The notes under the pieces are model-generated. The model was given only the letters and a program-made list of their open reading frames with translations, did not search any database and was not told the origin of the DNA. From an uncultured Prevotella sp. (lineage in GTDB: Bacteria; Bacteroidota; Bacteroidia; Bacteroidales; Bacteroidaceae), in assembly GCA_946625715.1 (NCBI GenBank), contig CAMOTK010000017.1, positions 1 to 16,506 of the forward strand: a stretch of DNA of 16,506 nt, written 5' to 3'. Within the stretch, counting starts at the first letter, position 1; each line of letters opens with the position of its first letter. This document shows, piece after piece, positions 1 to 7,463 of this stretch. Position numbers and translations under genes: made by a program.

Positions 1-15
1 AAAAGTGCCACTTTT
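1..15. repeat. Short perfect palindrome at the window edge
   Basis: Positions 1-7 (AAAAGTG) and 9-15 (CACTTTT) are perfect inverted copies around one base. As RNA the stem would be 6 bp of mostly A-T pairs with a 3-nt loop, so it could be a weak terminator downstream of the minus-strand permease gene or an operator for a gene outside the window. The edge cuts off the context needed to decide. Between here and position 90 I see no start codon for a following minus-strand gene. Confidence 0.3.
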
Positions 16-90
16 ACTTTTCTAGAATGACGAGTCCGGAAGTGTTAAATTTTGGCAGTTTTTCTTGACAAAACCGGGCGCGGCGGCCGA

Positions 91-1134
91 CTACGCCAAC
101 GTGTCGTCGCGACGGCGACGGAACAGCACGCTGGCCACTACGGGCGCACCCACAAGGGCCGTCACCGAATTGACGGGCAGGGCACCCTCGAAGCCCGGCA
201 TGCGGGCCACCACATTGCAGAACAGGGCCAGCGCCGCGCCGGTGAGCATGGTGCCGGGCATCAGGATGCGGTGGTCGCTGGTGCGCATCAGGGCGCGACA
301 CAGATGGGGCACGGCCAGACCGATGAACATCACGGGACCGCAGTAGGCCGTGACGATGGCCACGAGCACGCCCGACGAACAGATGATGAGCAGGCGCGAG
401 CGCTCGACGTTCAGGCCCAGGTTGCGGGCGTAGCCGTCGCCTAAGAGCATCAGGTTCATCTGCTTCACCAGCAGCATCGACAGGGGCAGCAGCACGGCCA
501 TGAGCGCCACGAAGAGCCACACCTGGTCGCCCGACACGCGGGCAAAGGAGCCGAGTCCCCACACGACGTAGGCCTTGATGTCTTCTTCGGCCGAGAAAAA
601 CTTCAGCACGCCGATGATGGCAGTGGCCAAGTAGCCTATCATGACACCGATGATGAGCAGCGTGACGTTGCCGCGCACCTTCTGCGACACCCACGCAATG
701 AGGGCCATCACCGACAGCGAACCTACGATGGCGGCCACATTGAGGGCGGCATCGCCCACGACGCCCAGACTGCTCAGTGCCACGCCGCCCAGCTGACCGC
801 TGAGCAGCACCACGAAGGCCACGCCCAGCGAGGCGCCGTTGCTGATGCCGAGCACCGACGGTCCGGCCAGCGGATTGCGGAAGACGGTCTGCATCTGCAG
901 GCCGCTGACGGCCAGTCCGGCGCCGGCCACCATGGCGGTGAGGGCCTGCGGCAGGCGCGATTTCCAGATGATGTTCTCGTAGATGAGGGCCTCGTCGCCC
1001 GTCAGCTCGTTGCCCCAGAGCAGACTGAGCACGTCGGCAAAGGGTATGGCAACCGACCCCAACAGCAGGTTGACGAAGAAGAGCAGCACGATGGCGGCTA
1101 CGAGGGCTATGATGCTCAGGATGCGGCGGTTCAT
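91..1134 (-). CDS. FecCD-family ABC transporter permease (iron chelate/cobalamin class)
   Basis: Inner-membrane permease of a type II ABC importer, which forms the channel for a siderophore, heme or cobalamin-type substrate passed on by a periplasmic binding protein. The 347 residues are almost entirely hydrophobic helices separated by short loops, as in BtuC/FecCD proteins with about ten membrane segments. Family hallmarks are visible: SRLPQALTAMVAGAGLAVSG (residues about 59-78), then QTVFRNPLAGPSVLGISNGA, and GPVMFIGLAVPHLCR near residue 270. It ends with a basic tail (RRRRDD). Its ATG overlaps the TGA of the upstream binding-protein gene by four bases (ATGA), so the two are almost certainly translationally coupled. 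The ATPase partner is not in the 90 bases left downstream; it may lie outside the window. Family is secure; substrate is not readable from sequence. Confidence 0.95.
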   Translation of the reverse strand: MNRRILSIIALVAAIVLLFFVNLLLGSVAIPFADVLSLLWGNELTGDEALIYENIIWKSRLPQALTAMVAGAGLAVSGLQMQTVFRNPLAGPSVLGISNGASLGVAFVVLLSGQLGGVALSSLGVVGDAALNVAAIVGSLSVMALIAWVSQKVRGNVTLLIIGVMIGYLATAIIGVLKFFSAEEDIKAYVVWGLGSFARVSGDQVWLFVALMAVLLPLSMLLVKQMNLMLLGDGYARNLGLNVERSRLLIICSSGVLVAIVTAYCGPVMFIGLAVPHLCRALMRTSDHRILMPGTMLTGAALALFCNVVARMPGFEGALPVNSVTALVGAPVVASVLFRRRRDDTLA

Positions 1135-2279
1135 TTCAGCAGACGGTAGAACACGGGCTGATAGTCCTTGGGCATCAGCTCGGGATGGAACGCAAAGACA
1201 AGGTCGGCGAGCAACTGGTCGGGGTGCATGGGTGCCTGCTCGTAGTAGGCCGACTCGCGCATGTTGCAGTAGAGCACGTGCTTCTGCTGGAAGGCCTTGA
1301 AGTCGGCATAGCGCGCATCGCTCTCGCGCAGCACGTCGTAGCTGAAGTCGCCTTTATAGGAGTTGAGTATGCGCCAGAAGTCGGCATTGGCGGCCTGGGC
1401 GTAGTGCTCTTCGAAGTCGAGGTTCACGCCGCCGGTGTCCTGATTGTCCTTCAGCACATACTCGGCGCCGGCGTCGCGAAACAGCTGGGCCAGCGAGTTG
1501 CGGCCGCCCACGGCATACCACTGGCCGCCGTGCATCTCGCCGCTCATCACCGTGGGCCGCTTCGCCACGTCCTTGGTCAGCTGGCAGAGGGCCTGGTAGC
1601 GCTGTTCTATCTGCGCAAAGTAGGCGTTGGCCTGGCGCTCCATGCCGATGAACAGGCCGAGAAACTTCACCCATTCGGCCTGGCCCAGGGCGGTCATCTC
1701 CTTATAGCCCAGGTAGGGCACGAGCGTCTGCCCCATGTCGGTCAGGGCATCGTAGCCGCCGCGCTTGAAGGGCGAGATGAAGATGACGTCGGGCTGGGCG
1801 GCCAGGATGAGCTCCTGGTCGAAGTTGCCCTCGATGCCTATCTTCATGATGCGGCCGTCGGCGATGCGGGCCTTCACGTCGCGGTTCTTCAGATTGTGCG
1901 TGCTGGTGACGCCGCTCACGTAGTCGAGGGCGTCGATGGCGATGAAACCGGCCAACTGCAGCGTGGTCATGGCGATGCACTTGCTGATGGGCACCGCAAT
2001 GGGCTGATAGCCGTCGGGCAGGCCCTCGGGCTGCTGACCGCGCGGCACCAGGGCAAAGTGGTAGACGTGGCCCTCGGCGCCCTTCTGCGGGTCGCTGATG
2101 TCTACAAGCCGCACGCCGTCGGGGCGCTGGCTCACGCGAAAGCCTTCGGCATATTTCACTACAATACTGGTTGAGTCGGTGTCGGCTGTCGACGAACCGC
2201 CGTCAGCCGCGCCTTGTTGCTTTTTTCCACAGGCCACCACCAGCAACACGAGCGTGGCCCAAGCGATTAGTTTTCTCAT
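1131..2279 (-). CDS. ABC transporter substrate-binding lipoprotein (FecB/BtuF-like)
   Basis: Periplasmic solute-binding protein that should feed the adjacent FecCD permease. I place the start at the ATG at 2279 (382 aa), not 20 codons upstream, because the protein then begins with a clean lipoprotein signal: MRKLIAWATLVLLVVAC, with lipobox VVAC and the lipidated Cys at residue 17. The mature part begins with a Gly/Ser/Asp-rich linker. The body has the two-lobed helical-backbone binding-protein pattern, including AAQPDVIFISP (the usual '-(R)PDLVI-' strand) and a late GGRNSLAQLFRDAGAEYVL segment. The upstream 20 codons derive from a palindromic repeat and look like chance reading frame. First gene of an operon with the permease. 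Iron chelate is the default guess and cobalamin is the alternative; no cobalamin riboswitch was recognised upstream. Confidence 0.9.
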   Translation of the reverse strand: MRKLIAWATLVLLVVACGKKQQGAADGGSSTADTDSTSIVVKYAEGFRVSQRPDGVRLVDISDPQKGAEGHVYHFALVPRGQQPEGLPDGYQPIAVPISKCIAMTTLQLAGFIAIDALDYVSGVTSTHNLKNRDVKARIADGRIMKIGIEGNFDQELILAAQPDVIFISPFKRGGYDALTDMGQTLVPYLGYKEMTALGQAEWVKFLGLFIGMERQANAYFAQIEQRYQALCQLTKDVAKRPTVMSGEMHGGQWYAVGGRNSLAQLFRDAGAEYVLKDNQDTGGVNLDFEEHYAQAANADFWRILNSYKGDFSYDVLRESDARYADFKAFQQKHVLYCNMRESAYYEQAPMHPDQLLADLVFAFHPELMPKDYQPVFYRLLK

Positions 2280-2285
2280 TATCTG

Positions 2286-2293
2286 CAAAACTA
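2286..2293 (-). promoter_or_regulatory. Possible -7 box (TAgtTTTG) next to the binding-protein start
   Basis: On the minus strand 2293-2286 reads TAgtTTTG, a match to the Bacteroidota -7 consensus TAnnTTTG. It ends only six bases before the ATG at 2279, so transcription from it would give an almost leaderless mRNA. No good TTTG sits 19-21 bases upstream. The alternative box at 2428-2435 is equally plausible. Confidence 0.3.
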
Positions 2294-2315
2294 AAAAAAA
2301 TAGCTTGATAGAAAA

Positions 2316-2394
2316 TTCACCACAGAGGCACGAAGACACAGAGATTTTCCCTGCACCAAATAAAGGCTCTGTGCCTCTGTGTCTCTGCGGTGAA
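2316..2394. repeat. Imperfect palindromic repeat of the 'CACAGAGGCACAGAG' type
   Basis: Two 28-base arms, 2316-2343 and 2367-2394, are inverted copies matching at 23 of 28 positions around a 23-base spacer. The arms are built of CAGAG/CACAGAG units and end in TTCACC...GGTGAA. The element lies between two divergent genes, so it is not a shared terminator. Because it is internally repetitive, every frame through it gives similar peptides (for example LCLCGE). From memory, repeats of this kind occur in many copies in diverse environmental and Bacteroidota genomes. That identification is recall, not a search. It may form a hairpin in the leader of the binding-protein transcript if the promoter at 2428-2456 is used. 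Confidence 0.75.
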
Positions 2395-2427
2395 ATAATC
2401 TCTCATATTTAATGGTTACTTGAAGTG

Positions 2428-2456
2428 CAAAATTACGAAAAATCGGAGAAAACAAA
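2428..2456 (-). promoter_or_regulatory. Possible distal promoter for the binding protein-permease operon
   Basis: On the minus strand 2435-2428 reads TAatTTTG, and a TTTG (CAAA on plus, 2453-2456) lies 17 bases upstream, slightly closer than the usual 19-21. A transcript from here would have a leader of roughly 140 bases containing the whole palindromic repeat. Confidence 0.35.
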
Positions 2457-2497
2457 AAGCAAATGGGGAAGAATTATCCATTATTTCACGAATTTTC

Positions 2498-2528
2498 TTT
2501 CAAAAAAGGAAAAATAGTCGTACCTTTG
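2498..2528 (+). promoter_or_regulatory. Promoter of ruvB (TTTC - 19 - TAccTTTG)
   Basis: The -7 box TAccTTTG is at 2521-2528, and TTTC, one base off the -33 consensus TTTG, is at 2498-2501 with a 19-base spacer. The start codon at 2542 is only 13 bases past the box, so the 5' leader should be under about 10 bases. Confidence 0.75.
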
Positions 2529-2541
2529 CATTTCAGAAGCT

Positions 2542-3582
2542 ATGATGGACGAAGATTTTGACATCAGACAGGAGCGCATTGGCGGCGGCGAAAAGGAGTT
2601 TGAAAACGCACTCCGACCGCTCGCGTTCAGCGACTTCAGCGGACAGAAAAAGGTGGTAGAAAACCTCGAAGTGTTCGTTGAAGCGGCTAAGTATCGCGGC
2701 GAACCGCTCGACCACACACTCTTGCACGGCCCCCCGGGACTGGGCAAAACCACACTGTCGAACATCATTGCCAACGAACTGGGCGTGGGCTTCAAGATTA
2801 CCAGCGGACCCGTGCTCGACAAGCCCGGCGACCTGGCCGGCATCCTCACCTCGCTCGAACCGCGCGACGTGCTCTTCATCGACGAAATCCACCGACTCTC
2901 GCCCGTGGTCGAGGAGTATCTCTACTCGGCCATGGAAGACTATCGCATCGACATCATGATCGACAAGGGCCCGTCGGCCCGCTCCATACAGATTGACCTC
3001 AATCCGTTTACGCTCGTGGGTGCCACCACGCGCAGCGGACTGCTCACCGCACCACTGCGCGCACGCTTCGGCATCAACATGCACCTGGAGTACTACGACC
3101 CCGAAACGCTGGCGCGCATCATCGACCGCTCGGCCACTATCCTCGGCGTGCCCATCACCACCGATGCCGCCATGGAGATTGCCGGACGCTCGCGTGGCAC
3201 GCCCCGTATTGCCAACGCGCTGCTGCGCCGCGTGCGCGACTTTGCGCAGGTTCGCGGCAACGGAGGCATCGACACGAAGATTACGCGCATTGCGCTCACA
3301 GCACTCAACATCGACCAGTATGGTCTCGACGAGATTGACAACAAGATTCTGCTGACCATCATCGATAAGTTCCGCGGCGGACCCGTGGGCATCTCTACCA
3401 TCGCCACGGCCATAGGCGAGGACAGCGGCACCGTGGAAGAGGTCTACGAGCCTTTCCTCATCATGGAAGGCTTCATCAAGCGCACCCCCCGCGGTCGCAT
3501 GGTCACCGAACTGGCCTACCGCCACTTCGGGCGCAATCCTTATGCCGGTAGCGTCATGCAACCTGGACTTTTCGACGAATAA
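2542..3582 (+). CDS. ruvB: Holliday junction branch migration ATPase RuvB
   Basis: Hexameric AAA+ motor that with RuvA drives branch migration of Holliday junctions during recombinational repair, before RuvC cleavage. The 346 residues match the family's usual length. Visible are Walker [10 protein letters not shown] (63-71), Walker B with DEIH (114-117), the sensor 1 region GATTRSG (160-166), and the probable arginine finger R173 in APLRARFG. The C-terminal winged-helix part carries [25 protein letters not shown] and IKRTPRGR, as in all RuvB. The start could equally be the adjacent ATG at 2545. The gene stands alone behind its own promoter, without ruvA or ruvC here, which is common outside Proteobacteria. 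Confidence 0.98.
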   Translation: MMDEDFDIRQERIGGGEKEFENALRPLAFSDFSGQKKVVENLEVFVEAAKYRGEPLDHTLLHGPPGLGKTTLSNIIANELGVGFKITSGPVLDKPGDLAGILTSLEPRDVLFIDEIHRLSPVVEEYLYSAMEDYRIDIMIDKGPSARSIQIDLNPFTLVGATTRSGLLTAPLRARFGINMHLEYYDPETLARIIDRSATILGVPITTDAAMEIAGRSRGTPRIANALLRRVRDFAQVRGNGGIDTKITRIALTALNIDQYGLDEIDNKILLTIIDKFRGGPVGISTIATAIGEDSGTVEEVYEPFLIMEGFIKRTPRGRMVTELAYRHFGRNPYAGSVMQPGLFDE

Positions 3583-3599
3583 ACGCCCGTTTTATTTTT
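3578..3599 (+). terminator. Weak terminator-like hairpin after ruvB
   Basis: AATAAAC (3578-3584, including the stop codon) can pair with GTTTTATT (3589-3596) with one bulged T and a GCCC loop, followed by TTT. The stem is short and AT-rich. I see no better terminator in the AT-rich gap up to 3834, which otherwise holds only the promoter candidate for the next gene. Confidence 0.25.
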
Positions 3600-3797
3600 A
3601 CAAACATCTTCCAATTACTCAAAAAGAAGATACAATTAAACAAAATAAGACAGTATTTTTTGTACTTTTAGCACATGTTTTATTTGTAACTTCTTATGTA
3701 TCAGCCGTTTGTTTTGTCAAATTTTTAAATAATATCAAGACCAAAGCATGGGCACATTTTTTTCAAAATTAACGATGGTTTTTTCTAAGATTTTGTT

Positions 3798-3805
3798 TAT
3801 TTTTG
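3798..3805 (+). promoter_or_regulatory. Candidate -7 box (TAttTTTG) for the hybrid sensor gene
   Basis: TAttTTTG lies 29 bases before the chosen ATG at 3835, a reasonable leader length. No clear TTTG is found 19-21 bases upstream, so this is a half-match only. Confidence 0.4.
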
Positions 3806-3834
3806 TACCGCAAAAACAAAAAGTAACGTTCCTC

Positions 3835-6684
3835 ATGTCGCTACTAACAGGAAAAAACCTACTAAAAGGCGTTGCGCTGATTGGCATGTGCTTTACCATC
3901 GGCTCCTGCTCGCATCCGTCTCGACCGTCGACGACACAGGCCGAGAGGGACAGACTGGAGAGTATGCTGTCGTCTGTCGGCACGGTCGACTCGCTGAAAG
4001 CCATGCTCAAGCAGTTCCAGATCGACGAGAACGTGCCGGGACAAATCGTAACGCTGAGGGTTCTTGGAAAGCGATTGCGACAGGAAAACGAGTTCAACGA
4101 GGCCATCGACTACCACTTGGAAGGACTCAAACTGGCCGAATCCTACAACGATACTGCAGAAATGGTGATGGCCTACAACAACCTGGGCACCAACAACCGC
4201 CGTCTGGGCAACCTGGAAGAGGCGGCTTCTTTCCACATGAAAGCCAACACGCTCTGCCTGCAGCACAGCGACACGAGCAGCTTGGCACGCAAAAACTACG
4301 TGGCGTCGCTCAACGGACTGGGCAACATCTATCTCACGCTGGGCAACCTGGAACAGGCCGACAGCGCCTTCCAAATAGCCTTGCAGGGCGAAAGAAAGTT
4401 GGGCAGCGCACTGGGACAGGCCATCAACCTGGCCAACATCGGGGCTATCAAGGAGCAACGCGGACAGACCGACTCGGCCTGGTACTACTACCGCCAGTCG
4501 CTGCAGAAGAACGTCGAGGCCAACTCGGCACTCGGCATCGGTCTCTGCCACGGTCACTTCGGCCAGCTCTACGAGAAGGCGCATCAGTATCCGCAGGCCA
4601 TCGAAGAGTATCAGCAGGCCTTAGAGGCCATGAAAAACAGTCCCGACTACTACCACCGCCTGGAAATCGGACTGAGCATTGCGCAAGTCTACATCACGCT
4701 GGGCAAGATGGGCGAAGCCAAAGCACTGCTCGACGAAGCCAAGGCCATGACCGAATACAACTACTCGCTGGAGCAGCGGTCGAGCCTCCACATGCTCTAT
4801 TATAAATACTATGAGCGCCTGGGCGACGCGCGCAAGGCGCTCGACAACTACATCAAGAGCAAAGAACTGAACGACTCGGTGGTCGACATCGACAAGGTGA
4901 ACCGCATACAGAACTTGAGACTGAAAGCGGAGCGCAACCGACAGCAGGCTGAACTGCAGATGGCAAACAAGATAGCCGACATGGCGCAGCGCTCGCGCAA
5001 CCTCATGCTCATTGCCTTTGGCGCTGTTTCGCTGTTGCTGCTCATCATCATTCTGCAGCTTTTCCATGCCCTGCGCACGCGCATCAAGACGCAAAAGGTG
5101 ACGCAACAGCTGCAAGAGGCTCGCGACTCGTTCTTTACCAACATCACCCACGAATTCCGTACTCCGCTCACCGTGATTCTCGGACTGGGACAGCAGATGG
5201 AGCAAGCCAAGGGCGACCAGATACAAGAGGTGCGCTCGGCCGCGAAAATGATTGTCAGACAGGGCAACTCGCTGCTGGGCCTCATCAACCAGCTGCTCGA
5301 CATCTCGAAGGTGCGCTCGGCCATCGGCACGCCTAACTGGCGCCACGGCAACATCATTGCCTTCATCCAGATGGTGGCCGGAAACTACCAGAGCTATGCC
5401 AAAAGCAAGCACATCGAACTGTCCTACACCCACTCGCTGACGGACATCGGCATGGACTTCGTGCCCGACTACATGCAGAAAATACTGGACAACCTGCTGA
5501 GCAACGCCATCAAGTTTACCCCAACATTCGGCAAAGTGAACATCACCGCCGAACAGGTGCAGAACAACCTGCGACTGAAGGTGTACGACACGGGCAATGG
5601 CATCGACCCGAAGACGCTGCCACACATCTTCGAACCGTTCTACCAAGGCCATGATATCAACAAGAACATCGGCACGGGCGTGGGCCTGTCGCTCGTGAAA
5701 CTGATGGTAGAGGCCATGAACGGCGAGGTGAAGGCCGAAAGCAACGAAGGACAGGGCAGCACGTTCATCGTGACGCTGCCGCTGAAGCACAGCGACAAGA
5801 ACTATTTGGCAATAGACACGGCCGACAGCGAAGAGCAGCCAATGCCCATCGTCGACGACGCGCCCGCACCGGAGCCGACCTCGCCCACCCACGCGCTCAG
5901 CTCGTCGCTGGCCAACAGCCACATCCTCATTGTGGAAGACAACAACGACATTGCCCAGTACATTGGCATGCACCTGAAGGACCAGTGCCACATCACGTAT
6001 GCCAGCAACGCCGATGATGGCTTTGAGAACGCACAGAAGATTATGCCCGACCTCATCATCACCGACCTGATGATGCCCGGCAACATCGACGGACTGGAGT
6101 TCTGCAGAAAGGTCAGACAGTCGGACGTGCTCAACCACATCCCCATCATCATCATCACGGCCAAGACCACCGATGCCGACCGCGTCAAAGGCCTGGAAGC
6201 CGGTGCCGACGCCTATCTCGTGAAGCCCTTCAACTCCGACGAGCTTCTGGTACGCGTGAGGAAACTCCTGGAGCAGCGCCGAATGTTGCGCAAGAAGTTC
6301 TCGGCCGACATCGTGATGAGCAAGACCGACAAGCCCGGCAGCAACGTGTCGCAGCAAAGCCGCGACTTCCTCAACAAGTTTGTCGACGTGGTCTATGCCA
6401 ACATGGCCTCGGGCAAGCTCGACGTGGAGACCATTGCCGACCGCATGGCCATGAGCCGCACCCAACTGAACCGCAAGATGCTCGCCATCACGGGCGAGAA
6501 CACCTCGACCTACATCATGCAGCTGCGCATGTCGAAGGCCAAGCGCCTGCTGCGCGGCGACATCAACCTGCCCATCGGCAACGTGGCCCAGCAGTGCGGT
6601 TTCGACGACGTGGCCTACTTCAGCCGCATCTTCAAGCAACAGTGCGACCTGACGCCGTCGCAATATCGTAAGAGTATAGAATAA
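3835..6684 (+). CDS. TPR-sensor hybrid two-component regulator (histidine kinase, receiver, AraC HTH)
   Basis: Single-chain signalling protein: an extracytoplasmic TPR sensor drives a kinase, which phosphorylates a fused receiver and so controls a fused DNA-binding domain. The start at 3835 (949 aa) is preferred over 3748 because it exposes a lipoprotein-like signal ending in lipobox IGSC. Order: TPR repeats about 60-355 (many Asn-Leu-Gly and Tyr-rich helices); short coiled coil; membrane helix about 389-411 (LMLIAFGAVSLLLLIIILQL); HisKA with phospho-His 439 in ITHEFRTPL; ATPase N box DNLLSNAIKF 552-561, G1 DTGNG 585-589, G2 GTGVGLSL 613-620; receiver 697-810 with EDNND, phospho-Asp 744 (TDLMMPG) and Lys 797 (VKPF); AraC-type HTH about 845-949. 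Unlike classic polysaccharide-utilisation regulators, the sensor is TPR rather than a Reg_prop beta-propeller, and no SusC/D locus is adjacent. Target genes are unknown. Confidence 0.93.
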   Translation: MSLLTGKNLLKGVALIGMCFTIGSCSHPSRPSTTQAERDRLESMLSSVGTVDSLKAMLKQFQIDENVPGQIVTLRVLGKRLRQENEFNEAIDYHLEGLKLAESYNDTAEMVMAYNNLGTNNRRLGNLEEAASFHMKANTLCLQHSDTSSLARKNYVASLNGLGNIYLTLGNLEQADSAFQIALQGERKLGSALGQAINLANIGAIKEQRGQTDSAWYYYRQSLQKNVEANSALGIGLCHGHFGQLYEKAHQYPQAIEEYQQALEAMKNSPDYYHRLEIGLSIAQVYITLGKMGEAKALLDEAKAMTEYNYSLEQRSSLHMLYYKYYERLGDARKALDNYIKSKELNDSVVDIDKVNRIQNLRLKAERNRQQAELQMANKIADMAQRSRNLMLIAFGAVSLLLLIIILQLFHALRTRIKTQKVTQQLQEARDSFFTNITHEFRTPLTVILGLGQQMEQAKGDQIQEVRSAAKMIVRQGNSLLGLINQLLDISKVRSAIGTPNWRHGNIIAFIQMVAGNYQSYAKSKHIELSYTHSLTDIGMDFVPDYMQKILDNLLSNAIKFTPTFGKVNITAEQVQNNLRLKVYDTGNGIDPKTLPHIFEPFYQGHDINKNIGTGVGLSLVKLMVEAMNGEVKAESNEGQGSTFIVTLPLKHSDKNYLAIDTADSEEQPMPIVDDAPAPEPTSPTHALSSSLANSHILIVEDNNDIAQYIGMHLKDQCHITYASNADDGFENAQKIMPDLIITDLMMPGNIDGLEFCRKVRQSDVLNHIPIIIITAKTTDADRVKGLEAGADAYLVKPFNSDELLVRVRKLLEQRRMLRKKFSADIVMSKTDKPGSNVSQQSRDFLNKFVDVVYANMASGKLDVETIADRMAMSRTQLNRKMLAITGENTSTYIMQLRMSKAKRLLRGDINLPIGNVAQQCGFDDVAYFSRIFKQQCDLTPSQYRKSIE

Positions 6685-6719
6685 AAAAGATAATTATTAA
6701 CCTTCAAGAAAAAAAGATT

Positions 6720-6941
6720 ATGCACATTGGACAAAGAATCAAGGAAGTGATGGATGAGAAAAGGCTTTCTGTCATCTGGTTATCGAAAACCATCAACTGT
6801 GAGCGTACCAACGTTTACAACATCTTCTCGCGTAAGGACATCAGTACCAGTCTGCTGCGGAAAATCAGCATGGCACTCGGCCACGACTTCTTCAAGGAAG
6901 TGTCGAAAGACCTGAGCAGGGAAATGTCAAACAAGAAGTAA
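6720..6941 (+). CDS. Small helix-turn-helix (XRE-like) protein
   Basis: A 73-residue protein starting 35 bases after the hybrid regulator's stop, on the same strand and with no promoter of its own seen, so probably cotranscribed. Residues about 4-55 (IGQRIKEVMDEKRLSVIWLS, then CERTNVYNIFSRKDISTSLL) look like an XRE/Cro-type helix-turn-helix: a helix, a short turn, a recognition helix with TNVYNIF, then RKISMALGHDFFKEVS. The C-terminus is charged and ends in NKK. It has no other domain, so it would act by DNA binding, perhaps as a partner or modulator of the upstream regulator. That role is inferred from position only. Small HTH proteins of this kind are familiar in Bacteroidales, but I cannot name a characterised member. 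Confidence 0.8.
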   Translation: MHIGQRIKEVMDEKRLSVIWLSKTINCERTNVYNIFSRKDISTSLLRKISMALGHDFFKEVSKDLSREMSNKK

Positions 6942-6944
6942 AAG

Positions 6945-6976
6945 CAGAGAAAAAAGACGTTTTTTCTTTGTTTTTT
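6945..6976 (+). terminator. Probable intrinsic terminator after the HTH gene, overlapping the coaD promoter
   Basis: CAGAGAAAAAA (6945-6955) pairs with TTTTTTCTTTG (6960-6970) in an 11-bp stem with one G-U pair and a GACG loop, and six T follow (6971-6976). It begins three bases after the HTH stop codon. The stem is A-T rich, so efficiency is uncertain. The last four bases of the right arm are the -33 element of the coaD promoter. Confidence 0.6.
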
Positions 6977-6997
6977 GCCCGAATTGCACTACCTTTG
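6967..6997 (+). promoter_or_regulatory. Promoter of coaD-ybeY (TTTG - 19 - TAccTTTG)
   Basis: TTTG (6967-6970), a 19-base spacer and TAccTTTG (6990-6997) form a full match to the Bacteroidota housekeeping promoter. The coaD ATG follows 10 bases after the box, implying an almost leaderless transcript. It also rules out the in-frame TTG at 6975 as a start. Confidence 0.85.
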
Positions 6998-7007
6998 CCC
7001 AAAGAAT

Positions 7008-7457
7008 ATGAAAAAAGGCATCTTTACAGGTACGTTCGATCCCTATACCATCGGGCACCACGACATCGCACAACGCGCACTGACCATCTTCGACGAGTTG
7101 GTCATTGCCGTTGTAGGCGATAATGTTCATAAATCGGCCATGTCGCCCGTTGGCGAACGTGTGGCCGCCATCCAGCGCATTTATTCGCAAGAACCACGCA
7201 TCACGGTGAAGCCCTACGACGGTCTGGCCGTCGACTTTGCCCGCCAGGAGCAGGCCTGCGCCATCGTGAAGGGCATCAGGTCGGTCAAGGACTTTGAATA
7301 CGAGCGCGAGATGGGCGACATCAACCGCTCGCTGACCGGCATCGAGACCGTTCTCTTCTTAGCCACGCCCAGCCTGGCCCACATCTCGTCGTCGATGGTG
7401 CGCGAACTGCAGCACTTCGGGCGCGACGTGTCGGCCTATCTGCCAGAAAAATCCTAA
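7008..7457 (+). CDS. coaD: Pantetheine-phosphate adenylyltransferase (PPAT)
   Basis: Catalyses transfer of AMP from ATP to 4'-phosphopantetheine, giving dephospho-CoA, the penultimate step of coenzyme A synthesis in the cytoplasm. The 149 residues are near the family's usual 155-165. The nucleotidyltransferase signature is intact: GTFDPYTIGHHDI (8-20) with T14-x-G16-H17, the variant of the HxGH motif found in CoaD. Further marks are KGIRSVKDFEYE in the substrate-binding region and HISSSMVREL near the C-terminus (family ISSTxxRE). The start at 7008 is set by the promoter box ending at 6997 and by the usual MKxGIFTGTFDP N-terminus. It is followed six bases later by ybeY, so the two form an operon. 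Confidence 0.96.
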   Translation: MKKGIFTGTFDPYTIGHHDIAQRALTIFDELVIAVVGDNVHKSAMSPVGERVAAIQRIYSQEPRITVKPYDGLAVDFARQEQACAIVKGIRSVKDFEYEREMGDINRSLTGIETVLFLATPSLAHISSSMVRELQHFGRDVSAYLPEKS

Positions 7458-7463
7458 AGAACT

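Noticed and set aside
2280..2541. Cobalamin or other riboswitch upstream of the uptake operon
   Set aside because: The gap holds a simple palindrome and AT-rich promoter DNA; I recognise no B12-box-like or other conserved riboswitch core.
3542..3772. A 76-codon plus-strand frame running out of the end of ruvB
   Set aside because: It starts inside ruvB in another frame, has no promoter or internal start after ruvB, and its AT-rich part gives a composition-driven peptide.
3748..3834. Upstream extension of the hybrid regulator to an ATG at 3748
   Set aside because: It would place extra hydrophobic residues before a complete lipoprotein-like signal and run through the best promoter candidate (3798-3805).
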